From: Actinomycetota bacterium
Lineage (GTDB): Bacteria; Actinomycetota; Thermoleophilia; Gaiellales; F1-60-MAGs149
Length of the DNA stretch: 64,000 nt
Direction: 5' to 3'
Assembly: GCA_009885805.1 (NCBI GenBank)
Contig: VFJZ01000057.1
Coordinates: 1-64,000, forward strand
The position numbers and the translations under genes were made by a program. How positions within the stretch are numbered: the stretch's first letter is position 1; the number at the start of each line of letters is the position of its first letter. The notes under the pieces are model-generated. The model was not told where the DNA came from, searched no databases, and saw nothing but the letters and a program-made list of their open reading frames with translations. This document shows, one piece after another, positions 1-8,300 of this stretch.

Positions 1-2
1 CC

Positions 3-527
3 TTCCGGCAGATTTTCCGGAAGCCGATCACGGAGCAGTACCCGGAGTTCAAGCGGGCGGTCTACCCGCGCTTCCGTGGCCGCCACCAGCTGCACCGGCA
101 CCCGAACGGGCTCGAGAAGTGCGTCGGCTGCTCGCTCTGCGCGGCCGCCTGCCCGTCCGACTGCATCCGCGTGGTGGCGGCGGAGAACGAGCCGGGCAAC
201 CAGGTCTCGGCCGGCGAGCGCTACGCCCGCATCTACGAGATCAACATGGCGCGCTGCATCTTCTGCGGCTACTGCGAGATCGCCTGTCCTTTCGACGCGA
301 TCACCCTCGGCAACGATTTCGAGTTGAGCGAGATCTCGCGCGAAGCCCTCATCTACACCAAGGACATGCTGCTCGAGCCGCCACTACGGCGGACGCCGTC
401 GAAGGCCGTCGAGGAGTTCGACCGCCCCGCGCAGGAGATGGAGCGCGTCCTCGGCATGTTCGACATCACGACGGCGACGACGCCCGAGGGCGTCCCCGGC
501 GACGACGAGGTGGAAGGGCTGTGGTGA
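3..527 (+). CDS. nuoI: NADH-quinone oxidoreductase subunit I (5' end outside window)
   Basis: This is the peripheral-arm complex I subunit that carries two [4Fe-4S] clusters (N6a and N6b) and passes electrons toward the quinone site. The window shows 174 residues. Two ferredoxin-type CxxCxxCxxxCP motifs are visible, with cysteines at about 40/43/46/50 and 85/88/91/95 of the visible fragment. The reading frame is open through the left edge, so the N-terminus lies upstream. nuoJ follows after 4 nt, and nuoJKLMN continue in the same direction, which is the usual nuo order. The acidic C-terminal tail is ordinary for actinobacteria. Confidence 0.97.
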   Translation, partial: FRQIFRKPITEQYPEFKRAVYPRFRGRHQLHRHPNGLEKCVGCSLCAAACPSDCIRVVAAENEPGNQVSAGERYARIYEINMARCIFCGYCEIACPFDAITLGNDFELSEISREALIYTKDMLLEPPLRRTPSKAVEEFDRPAQEMERVLGMFDITTATTPEGVPGDDEVEGLW

Positions 528-531
528 GCTG

Positions 532-1107
532 ATGGCGACCGTCGTCTGGTTCGTCGCCTCCGCCTGCGCGATCGCCTCGGCGCTCGCCGTGATCGTGCAG
601 CGCAACCCGTTCATCGCCGCGATCGCGCTGCTCGGCAACCTCGCGTCGCTGGCGACGCTGTACCTGCTGCTGCAGTCCGACTTCGTCGCTGCCGCGCAGA
701 TCATCGTCTACGCCGGCGCCGTGATGGTGATGTTCCTGTTCGTGATCGCCTACGTCGGCCCACACGCAGAGGTGCCGGACGAGCGGCGACACACCTGGCA
801 GCTGATCGCGGCCTGCGTCGCGGCCGGCGCGATCCTGGTCGAGATCGCGCTCGCAGTCGGTCGCTCCACCCTGGATTCGGCGGCGAGCGTTGAGGACTCG
901 TTCGGCTCCCCACAGGCCGTCGGCGAGGTCTTCCTGACGCGCTACGTCGGAGCGTTCGAGCTGGTGTCGCTGCTGCTGCTGGTCGCCGCGATCGCGGGCG
1001 TCGTGCTGGGCTCCGGTCCGCGGCCGAGCCGCGTCGTCGACGAGCGCCAGCGCCGCGTCCAGGAGGCGCGCGACCTGGCTGCCTCCCGTGCAGGAGACGA
1101 CCGGTGA
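532..1107 (+). CDS. nuoJ: NADH-quinone oxidoreductase subunit J
   Basis: This is a 191-residue membrane subunit of complex I. It shows about five hydrophobic helices, including the conserved segment IIVYAGAVMVMFLFVI, which is diagnostic of NuoJ (the helix with the pi-bulge). It lies between nuoI and nuoK. Its TGA stop overlaps the GTG start of nuoK by 4 nt, which suggests translational coupling. The C-terminal tail is charged and probably cytoplasmic. Confidence 0.96.
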   Translation: MATVVWFVASACAIASALAVIVQRNPFIAAIALLGNLASLATLYLLLQSDFVAAAQIIVYAGAVMVMFLFVIAYVGPHAEVPDERRHTWQLIAACVAAGAILVEIALAVGRSTLDSAASVEDSFGSPQAVGEVFLTRYVGAFELVSLLLLVAAIAGVVLGSGPRPSRVVDERQRRVQEARDLAASRAGDDR

Positions 1108-1409
1108 CCCCCGGGCTCGGTTCGTACCTGATCGTCTCCGGGATCCTGTTCGCGATCGGCCTCGTCGGCGTGCTGCTGCGCCGCTCACCGCTCGTGGTCC
1201 TGCTCTCGCTCGAGGTGATGCTGAACTCGGCGAACCTCGCGCTGGTCGGGTTCGGGCGCTACGTCGGCGGCCAGGACGGCCAGGTCTTCGCGCTGGTCGT
1301 GATGGGCGTCGCGGCGGCGGAGGTCGTCGTCGGCCTCGGCCTGATCGTGGCGATGGAGCGGCGGCGCCTCGTCCTCGACACCGACCAGCTCGTGGAGCTG
1401 CGCGGATGA
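1104..1409 (+). CDS. nuoK: NADH-quinone oxidoreductase subunit K
   Basis: This is a 101-residue, three-helix membrane subunit of complex I, of normal family length. The second helix contains the conserved glutamate context LSLEVMLNSANL and the third contains VVMGVAAAEVVVGLGL, both typical of NuoK and part of the central proton-transfer path. The start is GTG inside a GTGA overlap with nuoJ, and the stop overlaps the nuoL ATG. Confidence 0.96.
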   Translation: MTPGLGSYLIVSGILFAIGLVGVLLRRSPLVVLLSLEVMLNSANLALVGFGRYVGGQDGQVFALVVMGVAAAEVVVGLGLIVAMERRRLVLDTDQLVELRG

Positions 1410-3334
1410 GTATTGCCACCGCTGCCTGGCTCGCGTACGCCGCTCCACTCGCCGGCTGCGTGCTGATCGCCCTGCTCGGCCTCGGCGGCGAGCGCGTGCC
1501 GCGCCGGGCCGCTGCGTGGATCGCCTGTCTGGCGATGCTGGTCGCCTTCGTCTTCGCCGTCGTCGTGACGGTCCAGCTGGAAGGGCTGGAGGAGACGTCG
1601 CGCTCCGTCCGTTCCGTCGCCTGGACGTGGCTGGCGGCCGGCGACTTCCACGTCGACAACTCGATCCTGGTCGATCAGCTCTCCGCCGTGATGCTGCTCG
1701 TCGTCACGGGCGTCGGCTTCCTGATCCACGTCTACTCGGTCGGCTACATGCAGGGTGACCGCGAGGAGCGTCGCTACTTCGCATACCTGAACCTGTTCGT
1801 GTTCTCGATGCTGATCCTGGTCCTCGCCGCCAACTTCGTCGTGCTGCTCGTCGGCTGGGGCATGGTCGGATTGTGCTCGTACCTGCTGATCGGCTTCTGG
1901 CACCAGCGCCCGAGCGCCGTCGCCGCCGCGAAGAAGGCGTTCGTGATGAACGCCGTCGGCGACATCGGCATGGCGATCGGCATCTTCATGATCTTCCGAC
2001 AGCTCGGCACCGTCGACTACATCGAGGTGTTCGCGGGGCGGGCGGAGCTCGGCGCGGACACCTCGACGATCAACTGGATCTGCGGCCTGCTGCTGATCGG
2101 CGGGCTCGCGAAGTCCGCGCAGCTGCCGCTGCACACGTGGTTGCCTGACGCCATGGAGGGCCCGACGCCGGTGTCCGCGCTGATCCACGCCGCGACCATG
2201 GTGACGGCCGGCGTGTATCTGATTGCCCGCATGAACCCGCTCTACTCGTACGCGCCCGATATCCAGCACCTGATCGTGGTGCTGGGCGTCGTCGGTCTGT
2301 TGATGGCGGGCCTGATCGCCCTGACGCAGACCGACATCAAGCGGATCATCGCGTTCTCGACGATGAGCCAGATCGCCTACATGTTCGTCGGCGTCGGCCT
2401 CGGCGCGTACTGGACCGGCATCTACCACCTCACCACGCACGCCTTCTTCAAGGCGCTGCTGTTCATGGGCGCCGGCGTCGTCATCCACGCCCTCGCCGAT
2501 CAGCAGGACATCCGCCAGATGGGCGGGCTGCACCGCTGGCTGCCGAAGACGTCGCTGGCGATGTGGATCGGGACGCTCGCGCTGGCCGGCATCTTCCCGC
2601 TGTCGGGTGGCCTGTCGAAGGACAGCATCCTCGCCGCCGGCCTGGAGATCGGGAACGGCTGGGGCGACCTCGCCTTCTTCGGCGGCGTCGCCGGCGCGGT
2701 GCTGACCGGCCTGTACGCCTCGCGGCTGATGTTCACCGTCTTCCGCGGCCCACCGAGCGACTACGCGGCCGCGCATGCGCCGCACCACACCGAGCACGGT
2801 GAGGGACCGCGGACGATGCTCTATCCGGTCTTCATCCTCGCTGCGCTCGCGGTCGTCGCTGGCATCGTCCAGTTCCCTGGCCTCTCGCACGTTTTCTCGT
2901 CCTGGCTCGAGCCGGTCGTCTACGGCGCCGTGCCGATGCTGGAGCCGTCCGCGTCGAATGACTGGATAGCGACCGGCGTCGCGACGGCCGCCGGCGGCAT
3001 CGGCGTCATCGTCGCCGCGATCGTCTGGGGCCACGGCCGCAGCGCGCCCGTCTCGTTCCCGCGCCCCCTCGCCGTGCTGTCGGAGCGCCGCTTCTTCTGG
3101 GACGAGCTCTACCACTACGCCTTCTACGTGCCCGCCGCGTGGACTGCCGTCGCGCTGCGCCGGTTCGTGGAGCGGCCGGTGTTTCTGGTCGTGCCCGATG
3201 CGATCGGCGCGTTCGCCCTCCTCGCCGGCCGCACGCTGGCGCCGTTGCAGACGGGTCTCGTCCGCGCCTACGCCCTCGCGTTCGCCCTCGGCGTCGGCGG
3301 CCTCGTCCTCTACTTCATGGTGCAGGCCGCGTAG
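1406..3334 (+). CDS. nuoL: NADH-quinone oxidoreductase subunit L
   Basis: This is a 642-residue antiporter-like proton-pumping subunit of complex I. The chosen start is the ATG overlapping the nuoK stop (ATGA), and it gives the sequence MSIATAAWLAYAAPLAG. A longer in-frame extension would run through nuoK in another frame and is rejected. Family signatures include LPLHTWLPDAMEGPTPVSALIH around residues 240-260 and the TDIKRIIAFSTMSQ segment. The C-terminus has the long amphipathic and terminal helices typical of NuoL. nuoM begins directly after the stop. Confidence 0.97.
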   Translation: MSIATAAWLAYAAPLAGCVLIALLGLGGERVPRRAAAWIACLAMLVAFVFAVVVTVQLEGLEETSRSVRSVAWTWLAAGDFHVDNSILVDQLSAVMLLVVTGVGFLIHVYSVGYMQGDREERRYFAYLNLFVFSMLILVLAANFVVLLVGWGMVGLCSYLLIGFWHQRPSAVAAAKKAFVMNAVGDIGMAIGIFMIFRQLGTVDYIEVFAGRAELGADTSTINWICGLLLIGGLAKSAQLPLHTWLPDAMEGPTPVSALIHAATMVTAGVYLIARMNPLYSYAPDIQHLIVVLGVVGLLMAGLIALTQTDIKRIIAFSTMSQIAYMFVGVGLGAYWTGIYHLTTHAFFKALLFMGAGVVIHALADQQDIRQMGGLHRWLPKTSLAMWIGTLALAGIFPLSGGLSKDSILAAGLEIGNGWGDLAFFGGVAGAVLTGLYASRLMFTVFRGPPSDYAAAHAPHHTEHGEGPRTMLYPVFILAALAVVAGIVQFPGLSHVFSSWLEPVVYGAVPMLEPSASNDWIATGVATAAGGIGVIVAAIVWGHGRSAPVSFPRPLAVLSERRFFWDELYHYAFYVPAAWTAVALRRFVERPVFLVVPDAIGAFALLAGRTLAPLQTGLVRAYALAFALGVGGLVLYFMVQAA

Positions 3335-4804
3335 ATGGGCGACGTCTACACCGTCGGCACGGTCAGCCTGATCGTCCTGCCGCTGATCGCGGCCGTCCTC
3401 TGCGTCGTGCTGCCGCTGCGGCGTGAGGGCACCGCGATCCTGGCGCTGGCCTCACAGGTGCTGCCGATCTTCTGGCTCGCCCGCACGATCGTGCCGGACT
3501 TTCCCCGCGACGGCTCGTTCAAGTTCGAGACGAACCGGGCCTGGCTCGAGGACCTCGGCATCCGCTTCCACGTCGGCATGGACGGCCTGTCGCTGGTGAT
3601 GGTCTGCCTGACGGTGGGCGTCATGACCTGCGCGATCGGCTACGCCGCCTGGGAGGGTCGGTTCCGCGGACGCGGCTACTACGCGCTGCTGCTGCTGCTC
3701 GAGGCGGCGCTGATCCTCGTGTTCACCTCGCGCGATCTGATCCTCTTCTACGTCGGTTTCGAGGCGATGCTGATTCCGCTCTATTTCCTGATGGGCATCT
3801 GGGGCGGTGCCGAGCGGCGTCGCGCGACGGTCAAGTTCGTCGTCTACACCTTCATCGGCACGCTGCTGATGCTGGTCGGGATGATCGTCGTCGGGCTCGA
3901 CGCGGGCACGTTCGACCTTGCCGAGATCGGCACCAGCGACTCACGCTGGGTGTTCGGCGTGTTCGTGCTCGCCTTCGCCATCAAGGCGCCGCTGTGGCCG
4001 TTCCACGGCTGGCTCCCCGACGCGTATCGCAGCGCGCCGCCGGAGGTCGCCGCGATCCTCTCCGGCATCGCCTCGAAGGCGGGTGCGTACGGCTTCCTGC
4101 GCATCGTCCTGCCGACGTTCCCGGAACCGGTCGCCGACTTCCAGTGGTGCCTGGTCGGCGCCGCGCTCGTCGGTCTCGTCTACGGCTCGCTGCTGGCGTT
4201 CCGTCAACCCGACGCCCGCGGCGTGATCGCCTACTCGTCGATCGCCCAGATGAGCCTGATCTCGCTCGGGATCTTTGCGCTCAACGACCGCGGCGCGACC
4301 GGCGCCTCCTTCCAGATGGTGAACCACGCCCTGCTGTCGGCGGCGCTCTTCCTGCTCGCCGGCTGGGTGATGCACACGACCGGCCAGGATGCCTTCGACC
4401 GGCTCGGCGGCATGGCGCGGGGCCGGCCGATCCTCGCGACGGTCGCGATCGTGATCGGCGTCGCCGCCCTCGCCGTGCCCGGCTCCAGTACGTTCGCCTC
4501 CGAGTTCCTGATTCTCCTCGGCGCCTTCGAGTCGAAGGCGATCGTCGGGGTGATCGCATCGGTCGCGATCGTTCTGGCCGCGATGTACATGCTGCGGTGG
4601 ATCTCGGCGGTGCTCCACGACCGGGAGGGCGTGGCCGTCGGCGACGCGAACCCGCCGGAACTGTCGTCGGGCGCCCTCGCGGCGATTCTCCCGCTCGTCC
4701 TCGCCGTCCTCGCGCTGTCGTTCTACCCGTTCGCCGTCACCGATCATCTCGACGCGTCGTCGTCCGGGCTCGCCGTCCCGGCCGCGGAGGCGGCGGCGCC
4801 ATGA
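3335..4804 (+). CDS. nuoM: NADH-quinone oxidoreductase subunit M
   Basis: This is a 489-residue antiporter-like subunit of complex I with about 14 transmembrane helices. Conserved features include the FYVGFEAMLIPLYFLMG segment, with the essential glutamate of helix 5, and WPFHGWLPDAYRSAPPEVAAIL, the NuoM quinone/proton-channel signature. The ATG follows the nuoL TAG with no spacer, and the stop overlaps the ATG of nuoN (ATGA). Confidence 0.97.
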   Translation: MGDVYTVGTVSLIVLPLIAAVLCVVLPLRREGTAILALASQVLPIFWLARTIVPDFPRDGSFKFETNRAWLEDLGIRFHVGMDGLSLVMVCLTVGVMTCAIGYAAWEGRFRGRGYYALLLLLEAALILVFTSRDLILFYVGFEAMLIPLYFLMGIWGGAERRRATVKFVVYTFIGTLLMLVGMIVVGLDAGTFDLAEIGTSDSRWVFGVFVLAFAIKAPLWPFHGWLPDAYRSAPPEVAAILSGIASKAGAYGFLRIVLPTFPEPVADFQWCLVGAALVGLVYGSLLAFRQPDARGVIAYSSIAQMSLISLGIFALNDRGATGASFQMVNHALLSAALFLLAGWVMHTTGQDAFDRLGGMARGRPILATVAIVIGVAALAVPGSSTFASEFLILLGAFESKAIVGVIASVAIVLAAMYMLRWISAVLHDREGVAVGDANPPELSSGALAAILPLVLAVLALSFYPFAVTDHLDASSSGLAVPAAEAAAP

Positions 4805-6264
4805 CGACGCCCGTCGTGCAGTGGGGCGCCCTCGCGCCGGACCTGATCCTGCTCGGTGGCGCCGCCGTGCTGCTGCTGGTCGCCGTGCTGTTCCGGGATC
4901 GCACGGCGCGGGACATCGCGATGCTCGTCGGCGTCGGCTGCTTCGTCGGTTCGGCCGTTGCGGTCACCGTGATCTGGGATCACGGCGACGGCGTCCGGGC
5001 GGTCCTCGACGGGCAGTTCGTCGTCGACCGCTTCGCGAACGCCGTGCGCGTGATCGTCGCCGGCTCCGGGCTGCTGACGCTGATGGGCGCGTACGGCTGG
5101 GCGCGCCTGCGCGAGCACGGACCGGAGTTCGTCGCGTTCCTGCTCGTCGCCGCCGCCGGGATGGATCTGATGGCGGCTTCGAACTCGTTCGTGTCGCTGT
5201 TCGTCTCGCTGGAGACGTTCTCGATCGCGCTCTACGCCCTCTGTGCCTTCGACACGAAGTCGTCGGCGTCGCTCGAGTCGGGGCTGAAGTACCTGATCCT
5301 CGGCTCGATCGGCTCGGTCGTACTCGTGTACGGCGCGGCCTTCCTGTACGGCGCGACGGGCTCGTTCCGGTTCGACGAGATCGCCGTCGGCGTCGCCGCC
5401 GAGCCCGAGTCGCTGCTCGCCCTCGCCGGGCTTGCGCTCGTCCTCGGCGGCCTCGGCTTCAAGATCGCCGTCGTGCCGTTCCACATGTGGACACCGGACG
5501 TGTACGAGGGCGCGCCGACACCGGTGACGGCGTTCATGTCGGCGGCCACGAAGGCGGCGGCGTTCGCCGTGCTCGTCCGCGTCCTCGTGACGGCCGTCCC
5601 GGCGATGGGCGACACCTGGAAGCCGGCGCTGGCGGTGGCCGCGATCGTGACGATGCTGTTCGCGAACGTCGTCGCGCTGCGCCAGACGAACGTCAAACGG
5701 ATGCTCGCCTACTCCTCGGTCGGGCACGCGGGCTACCTGCTGATGGCGCTCGTCTCGGGGCAGGCGGGCGCGAAGGCACTGCTCTTCTACCTCGCCGTCT
5801 ACGCCGCCACGAGCGTCGGTGCGTTCACCGTCGTCGCCATCGCCGAGCGCGAGACGGGCCGCGCCGCCACCATCGATTCCCTGCGCGGCTGGGGCTTCTC
5901 GCGCCCGGTGCTGGGTGGCGCGCTCGCAATCTTCCTGCTCTCCCTCGCCGGCTTCCCGCCGACGGCGGGGTTCCTCGCCAAGCTGTACCTGTTCGCCGCC
6001 GCGATCGACGCCGGTTACACCTATCTCGCCCTCGTCGGTGTCGCCGCGACCGTGATCAGCCTCGGCTACTACCTGCGCGTCGGCCTCGCGCTGTACGACC
6101 GTCGGCACGAGTCCGGTTCGATGCTGCCATCAGCGCCGGGAACTGCCTGGGCCGGGACGTGTGCGGCGCTCGCAGCGATCGTCGTCCTGTGGCTCGGCAT
6201 CTACCCGCCGGACGTGCTCGACTGGGCCGGGCAGGCCGCGGCGTCGCTCATCGCCGCGCCGTAG
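4801..6264 (+). CDS. nuoN: NADH-quinone oxidoreductase subunit N
   Basis: This is a 487-residue antiporter-like subunit and the last gene of the nuo operon. The start is the ATG overlapping the nuoM stop, giving MTTPVVQWGALAPDLILL. Diagnostic segments are FVSLFVSLETFSIALYALC, the helix 5 Glu, and FKIAVVPFHMWTPDVYEGAPTP. LAGFPPTAGFLAKLYLF is also typical of NuoN. A convergent gene ends 18 nt downstream. I see no hairpin with a T tract between them. Confidence 0.97.
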   Translation: MTTPVVQWGALAPDLILLGGAAVLLLVAVLFRDRTARDIAMLVGVGCFVGSAVAVTVIWDHGDGVRAVLDGQFVVDRFANAVRVIVAGSGLLTLMGAYGWARLREHGPEFVAFLLVAAAGMDLMAASNSFVSLFVSLETFSIALYALCAFDTKSSASLESGLKYLILGSIGSVVLVYGAAFLYGATGSFRFDEIAVGVAAEPESLLALAGLALVLGGLGFKIAVVPFHMWTPDVYEGAPTPVTAFMSAATKAAAFAVLVRVLVTAVPAMGDTWKPALAVAAIVTMLFANVVALRQTNVKRMLAYSSVGHAGYLLMALVSGQAGAKALLFYLAVYAATSVGAFTVVAIAERETGRAATIDSLRGWGFSRPVLGGALAIFLLSLAGFPPTAGFLAKLYLFAAAIDAGYTYLALVGVAATVISLGYYLRVGLALYDRRHESGSMLPSAPGTAWAGTCAALAAIVVLWLGIYPPDVLDWAGQAAASLIAAP

Positions 6265-6282
6265 GTGGCGCCAGCGGTGTCG

Positions 6283-6816
6283 TCACGTCCCAAGGCACCA
6301 GTCGCGCACCCACGGCCACGGGCCGTAGCCGTCGGCCGTGGCGAGGTGGCCGCCGTTCGGGATCATCTCCAGCGGCACGGCGAGATCTCGCGCGTACCGG
6401 TGCGCATCTGCGACCGTGCAGTAGGGGTCGTTGGCACTGCAGACGAGCAGGGCGTCGTCCGAGGCCACTGCCGTGCAGGGGATCGGCATGAAGTCGTGGA
6501 CGTCGGCGTTCACCCAGGTTGGTCCCGGCGGCGCGACGAGCAGCGCGCGGGCCGCCTCGGCTCCGCCCCGCGCGGCATGATGCAGCCAGAGGGCCGCGCC
6601 GAGGGAGTGGCCGAGCACGGTCACCTCGCGGTCGCCGAGCGCCGCCAGTTCGGTGTGTAGGACGGCGAGCCAGTCATCGACGCGCGGCTGCAGCGGCTCG
6701 GGCAGGTCCGGATAGCGAACGGTCTCGCCGGCGGCGGCGAGTTCGCCGGCGAGCCACCCCTGCCAGTGCTCGGACCCGTTGCCCTCGTAGCCGTGCAGGA
6801 GGAGGAACGCCCTCAT
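6283..6816 (-). CDS. RBBP9/YdeN-type alpha/beta hydrolase
   Basis: This 177-residue predicted serine hydrolase has the compact alpha/beta fold of the RBBP9/YdeN family. The start reads MRAFLLLHGYEGNGSEHWQ, which is the HG motif plus the family S/N-x-x-HWQ element. The nucleophile is Ser71 in GHSLG, the acid is Asp130 in SANDPY, and the base is His157 in NGGHLA. Substrates of this family are not well known. Its ATG overlaps the stop of the upstream YbjN-like gene (ATGA), so the two are probably co-transcribed. Confidence 0.88.
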   Translation of the reverse strand: MRAFLLLHGYEGNGSEHWQGWLAGELAAAGETVRYPDLPEPLQPRVDDWLAVLHTELAALGDREVTVLGHSLGAALWLHHAARGGAEAARALLVAPPGPTWVNADVHDFMPIPCTAVASDDALLVCSANDPYCTVADAHRYARDLAVPLEMIPNGGHLATADGYGPWPWVRDWCLGT

Positions 6817-7691
6817 CCGGTCAGATCGGCGTAGCGTTGACCCCCGTAGAGGCCCTGCAGCCGGTCGTCGTTGTCGTCGGCGAGCCCGGCGACTACACCG
6901 AGCGCGGCGTCGAGCTCGGCTGGGTCAAGGTCGTCTCCGAGCACGGCATGCTCGGCCCACAGCTCCGCCCGGTCGCTCGCGTAGGCGAAGCGACCGTAGG
7001 TCTGATGCTCGGTGACGTCCGCGAGGTCGAGCGCTAGCGCGTTGGTCAACTCGATGCCGGAGAGGACCGGCGCGGCGACGAGGACGGCGGTCGAGACCTC
7101 GAGCACGTGGCGCACGCTGACGAACACGCGCGCCGACCCGAACGCCTCGTGGTAGCCCCAGTGCGGATCGTGAACGAAGCCGCCGTGGCGCTCGGCGAGG
7201 TAGCGGCCGACGCGATCCGTCGTGCTCGCGATCCGGTCCTCGACGCCGCGGCGCGGCTCGACACGCGGGACGGGCAGGTCGCCCCCGAGGACGTCGCCGG
7301 CCAGGTGGCGCTCCCAGCGTGGACGGTAGGCGCCCGCGGCCCAGCCGACGGCCCAGGCGGCGATCCGAACCTCCTGGAGGTGCATGGTGGGCCCACCGAT
7401 GATGGCGTGCTCGGCGCGGACCGCGCCGCCGGCGACGCGGAAGCGCCCGAAGAGCAGCCCGTCGTGCTCCACCGCGAGGGCGCGGGCCGCCGCGCCGTCC
7501 AGTTCGCCGCACGGGAGGACGTCCGCGCGCACGACGACGATCGGGCCGTCCTCGATCACGACCTCGACTGGCGTGCGGAAGGGGCCGGCCGTGCAGCGCC
7601 ACACGGCATCACCGGCATCGAGCCGGTCGTAGACGCCGTCCAGCGCTCGGCGCACCTGTGCCGCGGTACCGCGGAACCTCTCGGAAGTCAC
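6813..7691 (-). CDS. YbjN/CesT-like two-lobed protein
   Basis: This is a soluble protein of 292 residues. The GTG start at 7691 gives VTSERFRGTAAQVRRALD. An open frame continues upstream but runs through mazF, so I chose the internal GTG. Two alpha/beta lobes of about 130 residues each resemble the YbjN / type III chaperone-like fold common in actinobacteria, with the pattern LLFGRFRVAGGAVRAEHAIIG in lobe one and YGRFAYASDRAELWAEHAVLG in lobe two. The parallel between those two segments supports an internal duplication. The assignment rests on overall pattern, not on catalytic residues. No enzymatic role is suggested. Confidence 0.6.
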   Translation of the reverse strand: MTSERFRGTAAQVRRALDGVYDRLDAGDAVWRCTAGPFRTPVEVVIEDGPIVVVRADVLPCGELDGAAARALAVEHDGLLFGRFRVAGGAVRAEHAIIGGPTMHLQEVRIAAWAVGWAAGAYRPRWERHLAGDVLGGDLPVPRVEPRRGVEDRIASTTDRVGRYLAERHGGFVHDPHWGYHEAFGSARVFVSVRHVLEVSTAVLVAAPVLSGIELTNALALDLADVTEHQTYGRFAYASDRAELWAEHAVLGDDLDPAELDAALGVVAGLADDNDDRLQGLYGGQRYADLTG

Positions 7692-7719
7692 GACCGGAAG
7701 TATGCGCGGCTCCGGCAGA

Positions 7720-8058
7720 TCAGAGGTCGAGGAGGAAGCGAACGGCGCGGCCGATGTCGAACATCGCGTCCGGGCCGGCGGTGCCGGTCCTTCGGACCAG
7801 GCGCTCGATGCTGATGGACCTGACGTCCTCGCACTTGGCGTAGCTGATCCGGTCGAGACCCGACCGTGCCGGATCGAGTTCGACATGCGACGGCAGACCT
7901 CGCGCCGTTGTCGTGCATGGGACGACGATCGCGACGCCCGCGGGACCGTTGTTCAGGCGGTCAGCCGAGACGACGACGGCGGGTCGGCGCCCCGCCTGCT
8001 CGCGCCCGAGAGGTGCGCCGAAGCCGTCGAGCCAGACCTCGCCCCGCCTGGGTGTCAC
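7720..8058 (-). CDS. mazF: MazF/PemK-family endoribonuclease toxin
   Basis: This is a 112-residue toxin of the MazF/PemK family, whose members cleave single-stranded mRNA. The GTG start gives MTPRRGEVWLDGFGAPLGRE. The typical opening RRGEVWL, the QAGRRPAVVVSAD core strand and the second catalytic segment (TTTARGLPSHVELDP) are all present. The toxin therefore looks intact and of normal length. Its GTG overlaps the stop of the antitoxin frame (GTGA), as expected for a mazEF pair, but the antitoxin gene upstream is broken (see 8055-8212). Confidence 0.88.
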   Translation of the reverse strand: MTPRRGEVWLDGFGAPLGREQAGRRPAVVVSADRLNNGPAGVAIVVPCTTTARGLPSHVELDPARSGLDRISYAKCEDVRSISIERLVRRTGTAGPDAMFDIGRAVRFLLDL

Positions 8059-8212
8059 CGCGAGCCGTCACCAAGCGCCGCGGCCTCGTCGGAGCGCTCG
8101 GCCTCGACCTGATGCCAGCCCCCTGGGTCAGATCGCAGTCGCGCGTATCCGGTCGTGAGATGCGCGCGAGTCGTGTGTGGGTCTCGTCGCTCACGCGGAT
8201 CGTCGTGCTCAT
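8055..8212 (-). pseudogene. Broken ribbon-helix-helix antitoxin partner of MazF
   Basis: The ATG at 8212 opens with MSTTIRVSDETHTRLARI, the N-terminus of the small RHH antitoxins that pair with this type of MazF. That frame then degenerates. In a second frame, the end of the interval encodes GYARLRSDPGGWHQVEAERS followed by DEAAALGDGSR and a stop that overlaps the mazF GTG. This matches the usual toxin-binding C-terminus. The two halves are out of frame, and the whole interval is only about 52 codons, while this family usually has 70-85. The central segment (second RHH helix and linker) is therefore missing. This is either a real deletion-frameshift or an assembly error. Confidence 0.72.
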
Positions 8213-8217
8213 GCCTT

Positions 8218-8239
8218 CAGTCTCCAGAAATGTAGACTG
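8218..8239. promoter_or_regulatory. Inverted repeat at the mazEF promoter, candidate operator
   Basis: CAGTCT (8218-8223) and AGACTG (8234-8239) form a perfect 6-bp inverted repeat with a 10-nt spacer, immediately upstream of the antitoxin ATG. On the minus strand a -10-like TACATT lies inside it. RHH antitoxins usually repress their own operon through such palindromes, so autoregulation is inferred. Confidence 0.4.
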
Positions 8240-8300
8240 GAAATCTCTGCGGTCTGTCGCCTCCGACGTATGCTTCCGACGCACGAACGAGGAGGAATGT

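Noticed and set aside
466..3115. Long antisense frames opposite the nuo genes (e.g. 397 and 618 codons)
   Set aside because: They are Arg/Asp/Gln-rich shadows expected in very GC-rich coding DNA and oppose clearly identified genes.
7692..7886. N-terminal extension of the YbjN-like protein to 7886
   Set aside because: The extension lies inside mazF in another frame and has no homology-like pattern.
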